Below, in pieces: positions 56,416 through 64,000 of a stretch of 64,000 nt of DNA; position 1 is the stretch's first letter, and each line of letters begins with the position of its first letter. The notes beneath the pieces are model-generated. The model ran no database searches. It was given only the letters and a program-made list of their open reading frames with translations, and was not told where the DNA came from. Made by a program: the position numbers and the translations under genes. The DNA comes from Oscarella lobularis (Eukaryota > Porifera > Homoscleromorpha > Homosclerophorida > Oscarellidae). The stretch lies in the NCBI RefSeq assembly GCF_947507565.1, contig NC_089186.1:2542001-2606000 (forward strand). Reading direction: 5' to 3'.

Positions 56416-58911
56416 CTTGGGTGTGGTTGATCATGCTTCAGTCGCGTGGCGATGTTGCATCATTTTTTCTAAGGATGCCGCCGGTCAAACCTGTATCAAA
56501 ACCGGTTTAGAATTCTCACCTAAATCGTCAAACGAATGAGCGCGCTGCATTTGACACCACGTGACACCGCGGACCAATGAGCGCGCTGGGGGAATGCGTG
56601 GGGCGCGCTTTTTAAAATAACGAGCGAGCACACCGATTCTTCAGTTGCGGCTGAGGGTGGGTGCGGCGTGGAGCAATCTGCGTCTCATCCTTGAGAGGAC
56701 TGGCTCGGGGGCTTTGGCAGAAGGCAAGGACGGATAGTTGGATTCTCAGCGTGGCCCACGGTTAATTCCGTGCCGGAGCCTGCAAGCAGGGCGATGGGGG
56801 GCTTCGGCCTCGGTCTACGCACTGGGCAAACGGATCGTTTGAGGTCTTATTGTCGTCAACAAGCACGAACCGCGCTAAGCTGAGCGGTCAGGCTGGGGCA
56901 TAAAACGTACCGTGGAGGGGGGGAAAAGAGGGGAGAAGAAAAAGGAAAGAAAAGAAGTTTAAAAATAAAGTAGAAGGCGGAAAAAAGGTTCTTATAGCAT
57001 TTCGCACCTTGCCAGTTAACGGGCGACGTTTTTTAAGCCGCTACGGCGCGATTCGCTGACAGGTGTCGCACGTCATGTGACTAAGTAGCGCACTGTACCA
57101 CTTCCGCTCGTTCTGCACAAGGGATAGAACGCGAAAAAAGAGTAAAATCGTGATGTAGAGCTTAGCGTTAATGTTAGTTTTAATATTTAGGCAGATTAAA
57201 ACAGATTCGAGACATGCATCGTCTTCGAAATTGCGCATGCGTTCTTAAACTTCCTTACTTGCGAGTTCCAAGTCTTCGTGCTGTATATTTTGGTCCTGGT
57301 TCTGCTTTCCAGCCCTAAAATGTCTTAAAAACACCGTGTGGATCCGTCGCACGCGTGGGAGAAGAAAACACAGTTTTGCGGGAAATCAAGATAGAACAAA
57401 ATGTTACCCATTACTTACAGTTTTTCGCACTGGGCCGAGTTGTCTTCTTTTGTGTCAAACACAAAGGAGCGCTGTCGCGCTTTTCTAGAAGAGGCAACCC
57501 GGGACCGGGTTGAAAAAGCAGAAGCGTGACAAAGGAAGGCGCGGACGAGTGCAGCATCTGCTTTGAACCATACAACGCGACGACTGGCCATTTCCGTTGC
57601 AACAGATATAGGTACACTGACCGGGGCAAATTCCCAAGGAGTAGTGGATCGCCCTGTATGCATTCTAGAAAACCAGAAAGCCAGGAACAGTGAATTGTTA
57701 TGATTTATACTTATCTGAGTGTTTGATTGTCCTTGTTTTGCTTTTCCATTGTTGTCATTCAAGTTTTCATTCGGAAGATATATGTCAAAAGTCCAACGAA
57801 AACTTGAGTGATGAAGAAACCAAGTCAGCCTAAATAAAATAGCCTGAAAACAGAGGCAGTCAACATTCCTAAAGAGGCACGGTCAATGTTAGCATAATTG
57901 TTGCCAATTAAAATAATTAAATAATATATACCCATAAAATTATTGAATCGCGTTTTTCGAGTGCCGAATAATGCTACGAACCATTCAATGCGACGACTGG
58001 CTATTTCGAGGCAAATAGACAGGGTTCTGGACGTCAATGCGCTCAGGGAAGTTCGAACTGAGGTTCCCCCTGCATCCGAAGAAGCGAGAAAGCAAGAAAC
58101 AGTAGGTAAAAAGTGTCTTGAACTTATCTGATCACTTTCGCTTGCGTCCAGCTTCGCTTTCTTCCTGGTCCGTGTTCAACAACCATTCGAAGAGGTTTGC
58201 GGGATTTCCAAAACCCGTAGACCTTTATCAAATAGTTATTAGACACCCGAAAGAAGCGAAGCGATGTCCGAAAAGGTCTCGAGACGCGTTCGACGAAGGA
58301 TTTACGATGGGAGGAGGGGCTGGTATCTATGGCTACACTAGCGCGCGATGGTAATTGTTGCAATTGTTTCAAATGTTTCACTTGACGGTACGAAGCAGGA
58401 ACCGCGAAGTGGTTACGGCTTGGAGGGGGTGTTCACTACGGTCTGGTTGCCGGCACTTTTCTCACCCGAACGACGCGATTAGACCAACGATGATCCAGCC
58501 CAGGAGCCTTCGATTCCGCCATTGCACTGTCTTCATTGTCAACCTCTACAAACAGCAGTCAGCCTCTCTCCATTCCACAAGGCCCGCTTCTTCCCAGGAA
58601 GACATAGCGAAGGCTTTGGTACCAGCGCACCGGGGTTTCGGTATTAGGGGCCGATCCTCATCCAGGTGGGTACTGAATGGAATGGCCGAGGACCCGCAAC
58701 TCGCCCGACATTTTTTGGAAGGGGGTCTTCGCTTTGCGAGACTCACCTGGGCTACGACGCGTCCGAACCTCCCCGTGGTGTAGCCTGGGTAGCGCGAATA
58801 CGGACGCAACAAAAAGGTACGTACAACGATTGATTTACAGTAGCTAATCTCTTTTTTTCTAGACTCGTGCAGAAGATAGAGCGCGAAGAACGGGACGAAT
58901 TCAAGATCTAC
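56416..58911. other. 2.5-kb region without an assignable gene
   Basis: 56500-56620 repeats ACCGGTTT-type upstream sequence. 56620-56930 is GC-rich with many stops, and 56930-57000 is purine-rich. Two exon-like stretches on the minus strand (57415-57700 and 57940-58110) are related to each other: SVATEMASRRVVWF in the first aligns to CLEIASRRIEWF in the second. Both are preceded by FLAF-type sequence, but neither recalls a known family. Frames at 58118-58354 and 58355-58783 (plus) and 58546-58812 (minus) are open but unrecognised. I cannot give a gene model. Confidence 0.4.
57415..57762 (-). other. Unrecognised exon-like open frame, related to 57940-58110
   Basis: The frame includes FSRMHTGRSTTPWEFAPVSV, EMASRRVVWFKADAALVRAF and RKARQRSFVFDTKEDNSAQ. 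It is open for 115 codons and partly duplicated 430 bp to the right with about 50 percent identity over 25 residues. It could be an exon of a decayed gene or part of a mobile element. No family assigned. Confidence 0.3.
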
Positions 58912-59424
58912 TTACTCAGGTGCACGTTTTCTCGTTAGTTTAGCTAGTAGATTAATCGTTATTTGCTCGAATAAATGTTTTTCGCGAATCGATCTTACTG
59001 TGCGCACGTTCATCCACGTGACCGTGAGAATTCTTCGCAATTTCGAGTCGATCGTCGCCGATACGCCGTTGTTCGTCGTCTCAGCGTCATTTCCGCGTGT
59101 CGCTGCACCGATTCGAGACGACAGAACGTCGCAATCGCGTCGATAAGCATCCGTTTCGTCTCCGCGAAGAAACGCGATCTCTTCGAAGTCCCGTCGCAAG
59201 CGGAAACCGACAAACAATGTCAGGTGGACCACGAACGTCAACGAAAGACCACAACACCGCTGAATATTCGCTCGAAAACGCGCGTCGCGACAACCAGATG
59301 GACACAAATTCCACAAACACCTTTTACCGCCCCTATTTCCGGTTTCATAATTAACAAAATATTTACAAAAGAAAAAACTAGAAGCCCTTCGACGACGAGC
59401 AATTAAAGAGTAATGCATTTCCAC
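58912..59424. other. Unassigned stretch open on both strands
   Basis: Frames of 170 codons (minus, ending at 58912) and 143 codons (plus, 58975-59406) overlap fully. Neither resembles a known protein, and composition rich in CGA/TCG explains openness on both strands. Most likely non-coding or 3' flank of the neighbouring gene. Confidence 0.3.
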
Positions 59425-60463
59425 TTAGGCAGAATCAACTAAAAGCGTGCAAAAGACAATGAGAAAAAATCCCCAGACAGTTAACTTAGGAACTCGAGCC
59501 CCAGAAGGCGATGAAGGAGCAAAAGTAGTCGAAGCCAAAGTCGTAGACTCAATATATGTACTATGTATTAAAGTCTCGGTTGATGGCTTCGATGACGTCG
59601 ACGGCGTTGCCACGATCGCCGTCGACGGAATAACGGTAAACGAAGGTGGATAATCTTTCGAATTAAATTTCCCATGCACTGCCATATAATATTCGCCCTG
59701 TTGCTCCAAATCGACTACGATGGGATCGATGAGGGTTTGGAGTCGATGATAGTCACTCTCGTTGCGTACGAGACCGCAGGCGAAAACCTGAACAATTGCA
59801 CATAGAAAAATCAATTGTTTTGAATAGTCTCGTACTTTGACTTCGTATCTTCCCGGAGTGACGTAGGCTTTTACGCCTCCAGGACGAACGCAATGACCTA
59901 AATACATGATCGCGTGCGGAGGCGATTGACCGTAGATGAAAACGTCGATCGCATCGGACGACTGGAGCGCGTTATAGAGAATATAATAGGAGTTGTTTTG
60001 ACTGAGGGTCGAATCGACGTCTTCGACGTGGAACAAAATGTCGATTCCCTCTGCCGATTCCGTGGGATGGGCAATGAGAACGCTTCGACATTTCGCCGGT
60101 AGAGGCCTTGGGAATTTGCTCGTGACGTTTCGAATGTCGGGACCGGCGATAACAGCTAGGAAAAAGAAAAAAAACGAAGTCGAGAGTGTGAAGCGCGCGC
60201 GCGCGGGCGCGTCGCGGGTGGCGCGCCCTACCTCCGTTTTTATTTACGAGCGCCACTTGGACGCTGTCGTTCATGTCGACGCGGAATAGTGCGATTGCGT
60301 GATCACCGTAGCTTAGAGCGGCGAATCGGTGCCCGGAGAAGACAAACTGGGCACGGTATCTCCAACTGGGGTAGAGATTTAGCACGAAAGCGGTGGTGAG
60401 ACACGAAGCCGCGTCGACGATTGGCGTTAGGAGGAGTAGAGCGAGCGAAAGGGAGCGTAACAT
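59425..60463 (-). CDS. Secreted or GPI-anchored protein, family unknown
   Basis: Three exons. The start at 60463 gives a signal peptide (MLRSLSLALLLLTPIVDAAS). The mature part has YPSWRYRAQFVFSGHRFAAL, then after a 5' intron (donor about 60228, acceptor about 60154) AVIAGPDIRNVTSKFPRPLP, GIDILFHVEDVDSTLSQNNS, FIYGQSPPHAIMYLGHCVRP and GRYEVK. A 48-bp in-frame intron (about 59784-59831) probably separates this from VFACGLVRNESDYH. A Ser/Thr-rich stem (STTLASTTFAPSSPSG) and a hydrophobic tail (VWGFFLIVFCTLLVDSA) end the protein at 59425, as expected for a GPI signal. The reading frame continues upstream without a stop into a copied SLC12A8 exon 1. Cysteines are few (about five). I do not recognise the family. 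Confidence 0.65.
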
Positions 60464-60484
60464 CGCCTCCCGAGAGCCGTGGAA

Positions 60485-60640
60485 TTCGCGAAATAGCTCG
60501 CTGTCTTCGTCGTCGATCGCTGTTACGCGAATTTGAGGCAACGATCGTCCGCTTGAGCGACGTTGCGACGCGGGCGACGTAGAAATCGGCGGAAACGGTT
60601 CGAGTTCTAACGTTTCCGCCATGGGGGCCCCGTTTGACAA
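60485..60640 (-). pseudogene. SLC12A8 exon 1 copy fused upstream of the secreted-protein gene
   Basis: Encodes [20 protein letters not shown] and [20 protein letters not shown]. It lacks the splice donor of the original, because the duplicated segment ends right at the exon border (near 60485). The frame runs on through HGSREA into MLRSLSLALL of the neighbouring gene. It is part of the recent duplication that also produced 60641-61111. Confidence 0.75.
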
Positions 60641-61111
60641 TTCTCGCTCTTTTACTGCGTTGATTGCAGGCTTTATAAAGCCATCTAGACAGGTTTAGAT
60701 CTATCTATTAGTTTATGAGCCTTCTCGGACGTCTTTTACCTCGATTCGTCGCGTCTTGAGTTAATTCGCTAGGATTTCCTCACTTCTACGCTTTCAAAAC
60801 TAAGCGAGCAATCTAAACGTGCGTGAAACGAACGAGGAATCGTAGAATAAAAAGGAAAAAGCCTTACTTCCATGGTGCTTCTTTATCCGGATCACGTGGT
60901 ATTTCGAGATGTCACGTCTGAGGAATAATATAAAACGTAAAATTAACAAGTGTAACAACAATAACTAAAAAATTTGATGAAGCATCCAAACTAAAACATA
61001 GACAAAGGCCAGCTAGAAACGCGACTTGACTAATTTAAAAATCGCCAAACCCAGTAAAATAAACTTATTTGAGTACAGTTCTGCCTCAAAAGCTTCGAAA
61101 ATATTGTCTAC
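60641..61111. repeat. Duplicated spacer (twin of 45312-45782)
   Basis: Matches the spacer between SLC12A8 and ROCO-F almost base for base, including GGCTTTATAAAGCCATCTAG. No gene of its own is visible. Confidence 0.8.
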
Positions 61112-64000
61112 TTACTCCAAGTCTCCAAACAGCTCTTCATACTTCTCTTCAATATTACTACGGTCCACACCGACCTTCTTAAACCAATTCAAAAGCTGGC
61201 CTACTGTACGTGATTTTGCCAGCTTCCACGTATCTAACACCTTCAACATTCGTACGCTGTTGCCGCCATATGATTTACGAATGTCTTCGAGATCTTCCAA
61301 GCTGATGAGCAACATACCGATCTCTTCCCATTTCGATCCTCTCACGTAGGCGCACGCTCTCATTAAATTAACGGAGACTGGCTCTCCATCAGCCGGAAAA
61401 GTATCTGTAAAAGAATTTGAGAAAATAGACAGTGTAGTCTTAGAAATTAAATACTTAGAAGAGACGGCGCAGCAACGCGCTCGGCCTGTGGATCGGTGTT
61501 CTAAAAGTGATGAACAATTTACAAAAAACAGGAAAAAATACTAATAATCCTACCCTTAGAGAAAAGTCTTCCATTCTCTTAGAAGCGCTGTGACATGGTG
61601 AGATTTCCTCTCTATCAGAGTCTCTGACCTAGACAACGATTGTATACAGAGATCAAATAAGGCATTCCTTCCAAATACCTCCTCTTCAGTCAGTATAGAC
61701 AAATTTCGGACGGAAGAATAATGGCCTTTCTCCGGACGAAACGAAAACAAGACGTGATCAAAAGCCTGCTGGTTTACCTTCTTCTCTACTTCAGCCATAG
61801 AGTAGATTGCCGGATCCTCGTCAAGCTGCTTAAGGTGCTTGCTGTCCAAGTAGAACCAGTTCAAAATAACTCCTGGGCTTCTCTCGTCGCACGCTCGCAT
61901 TATCATGTCTTTAATTTCGGCAAGAAAATCTTTTGCCACTTTGTCACACGCTGCTTTGCTTGACCAACGAAGGATGACATTAATGCAACAGTGTCCTTTG
62001 TTTATTCCTAATTCAATGCGACTCTCCACCACATTGTCGTCGACAATTCTTATTAATTTGACGCCGTCTTTCCAAGCCTCGCGACTTGTCGGCTTAGCCA
62101 TGCGAGAGCAGCGAGATTGAAAGACGACGAATGATGACGGCGAGATGATATCGACGGAGAGAGAGCATTCGTATCGCTGGCCACGATACACGTCAAACAT
62201 TGCGTCTTCGACCCAGGAGCCTTTAGGAATTGAATGCTGAAGTAGAGCGGGAATCTGGAACGTTCCGGGTGAGTTTTCCACCTCAATGCAAAGATCTAGA
62301 CACAGAAGAACCCAAATCGCTTCTTCAACTGTCACCGTATATAAAGATGGTGTTCCCCTCTTCTTGAGGTCGTCCTTAAATGCTCTCAAAGCCGACTCGA
62401 TGTCTTTTAATGACACTTCGCCAGATTTCTCAGACGGCATGCCGAAAGGGAAGTAGGGTGGAGCGAGGAGTGGACCAACGACATTATGACACAACCAGAG
62501 TGGTCGAGGACAAATTTGAGGACCCAGATTCACAATCTATGCCAAAATAATAATATGAAGTAATAATAGTTTGATTACTTACTATTCCAGACGAGTCAAG
62601 ATATTCAACGGAGACTTTCCTCTCGTCTTCATTTAAACGGATGCCAACATCTTCAACAACCCACTTCTCAAATTCTTTTAACGTCAGAAAATTGTGCAAT
62701 GGCGACTTCCTTTTCTCATCAGGAACACAGAGATTCTGTTCAATGGCATGGCAAAGTTTGGGCACGCCATCGGCTTTCTGCATATGAAAATAGCGCTCAA
62801 ATTAAATATTTAGGCGACTAGGTGACTCACTCTACCTCGAGCATATTTTCACGAATTGCTTTGAGCCTTTCGCGGAAGTCGTTCATGCGAACTGAATTGC
62901 TTTTACTGCAATCCATTTCGAACATGTGTAAAATTTCAAAAGTGTCCTTGAACTCTTCCTGGAGAGTTTCAAACACTCGTTTCAGCTGGAAACTTACTTC
63001 ATTTCCCGTCTCCTCTTCAAAATCAATTAAATTGAAAATGATCAAAAGACGAAGACGTGACGTCATACGAGAGGAAAGGGTGCGAAGCGCAGCCTTTACG
63101 AACGCACACCAATAGCGCCCAATCTCAAGAAGAACGATTTCTGACGTCATCTGTTGCCCATGGCGAAAGCGAAGAACAAGAACGAAGATTGTATTGTATT
63201 GGCGGAAGAAGAGACCGTGTGCACTGTGGAATGTTGGTTGAGCACCAAAATCCCACGTCGATCCTTTGCCAACTCCCCAAATTTCACAATTGTGAATTTG
63301 CACACCTGGAGTGCGATCTTCTTCTCTGGGAAGGGATTGATTGAGTTGAAGAAGAGAATTCACCAACGTCGTTTTTCCCGCCATTTCATTTCCAATTACG
63401 CAAAATTTAATCGAATCCTGACGAACAAATTCTCGTCGAAGAACGGAAAATCGGGCAGCGTCCTATTAATTTAAATACATACGGGAACTGAATCAAAATG
63501 ATGACGTACGTAATGCGTTCGAAGGACAGCTCTTATTTCACCATCCTGTGCCAACTCATAAGGTGCCTTTCCGTTCTGAAATTCACGTTTATAAATTATT
63601 TTCAATTAGGAATAAAATCACGTCACCTGATCGTGAGACGTGACGTCAACACCCTTCTTAATCAATAGATCAATAACTGATGCGTCTGCGCTTAAAACTC
63701 TTTTTGCAACTATATGCAATGCATTTTGTTTGTTCTACAAAGATTTGAATAGAGAACGATTGAGAAATGAGAATTCTGACTAACCTTATTTCTGACAGAG
63801 ACATCAGCTCCTAATTCAATTAGTTGCTGAATGACAAGGAAAGAAGAATGATGATTACATGCGTACAATAAGGGTGTCGTTCCCTCCTAAAAATAGGATT
63901 AACAAACAAAAATGAAAAATATCGTAAGAATGCGACCTCATCAACAGAATTGATATCAATGCCTTTCTCATTGACAAGATATCGAAGAACATCTTTCACT
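61112..64000 (-). CDS. ROCO-H: ankyrin-Roc-COR-Death protein, N terminus outside window
   Basis: Stop (DLE, TAA) at 61112. The death domain (61112-61405) differs from that of F at only a few residues. COR at about 61670-62535 resembles F in its C-terminal half (YSMAEVEKKVNQQAFDHVLF) but G in its N-terminal half (LLQHSIPKGSWVEDAMFDVY). The winged helix (62580-62780) and Roc (62827-63465, GNEMAGKTT, STWDFGAQPTF, FNLIDFEEETG) also follow G. Ankyrin exons continue from 63510 to the window edge (TTPLLYACNHHSSFLVIQQL, DVLRYLVNEKGIDINSVDE). The helical N terminus, the remaining repeats and the start lie beyond 64000. Confidence 0.85.

Noticed and set aside
56620-56930. RNase P, RNase MRP, SRP or 7SK RNA gene
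   Set aside because: I looked for their conserved cores by eye and did not find them; left as an unexplained stretch.
58912-59424. 170-residue protein gene on the minus strand
   Set aside because: Fully overlapping open frames on the other strand, no recognisable motif and no splice context; openness fits the CGA/TCG-rich composition.
1-64000. tRNA genes
   Set aside because: No GGTTCGAATCC-type B box with a matching A box was found on either strand by eye.
1-64000. Prokaryotic origin
   Set aside because: Spliced genes with short GT-AG introns, animal-specific families and no operon structure argue against it.

Overview
The window reads as nuclear DNA of an early-branching metazoan, most likely a sponge with a compact genome (homoscleromorph-type is my guess). 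Genes are intron-rich, and most introns are only about 45-60 bp with GTAAGT-like donors. Genes lie tens to hundreds of bases apart. Animal families are present: a semaphorin, an SLC12A8-type transporter, and proteins joining ankyrin repeats, Roc, COR and a death domain. There are no ribosome binding sites, operons or CRISPR arrays.

Layout. (1) 1-27.9 kb is a tandem array on the minus strand of five roughly 5.4-kb cassettes. Each holds a DAPK-like gene without the kinase (ANK-Roc-COR-Death; called A to E here, A cut by the window start). Four of the cassettes also carry a decayed 5' fragment of an SHPRH-type SNF2 gene. Mobile DNA has entered the array: a solo LTR in intron 1 of gene C, and a nested pair of DNA transposons in the fourth SHPRH fragment. 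(2) 27.9-45.3 kb is a dense block of conserved single-copy genes: OXSM, a semaphorin, RPL23, GGPPS1, PDIA5, a CCDC34-like coiled-coil gene, HSPBP1, CDK2 and SLC12A8. Most are arranged as head-to-head or tail-to-tail pairs, with start codons in two pairs only 72 and 79 bp apart. (3) 45.3-64 kb is a second group of ANK-Roc-COR-Death genes (F, G and H, H cut by the window end). Here the cassettes carry truncated copies of the neighbouring SLC12A8 gene. Between G and H are a 2.5-kb stretch I cannot assign and a small secreted or GPI-anchored protein gene whose first exon is fused in frame to a copied SLC12A8 exon 1.

How it fits together. The ANK-Roc-COR-Death proteins are probably intracellular sensors or signalling scaffolds: ankyrin repeats (one per exon) to bind ligands, a Roc-COR switch, and a C-terminal death domain to recruit partners. 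The array is evolving by unequal crossing over, with ankyrin exon loss, mosaic paralogs, a swapped death-domain type and passenger fragments of flanking genes. That is the behaviour of a recognition or cell-death gene family. The single-copy genes are housekeeping genes with no evident functional tie to it.
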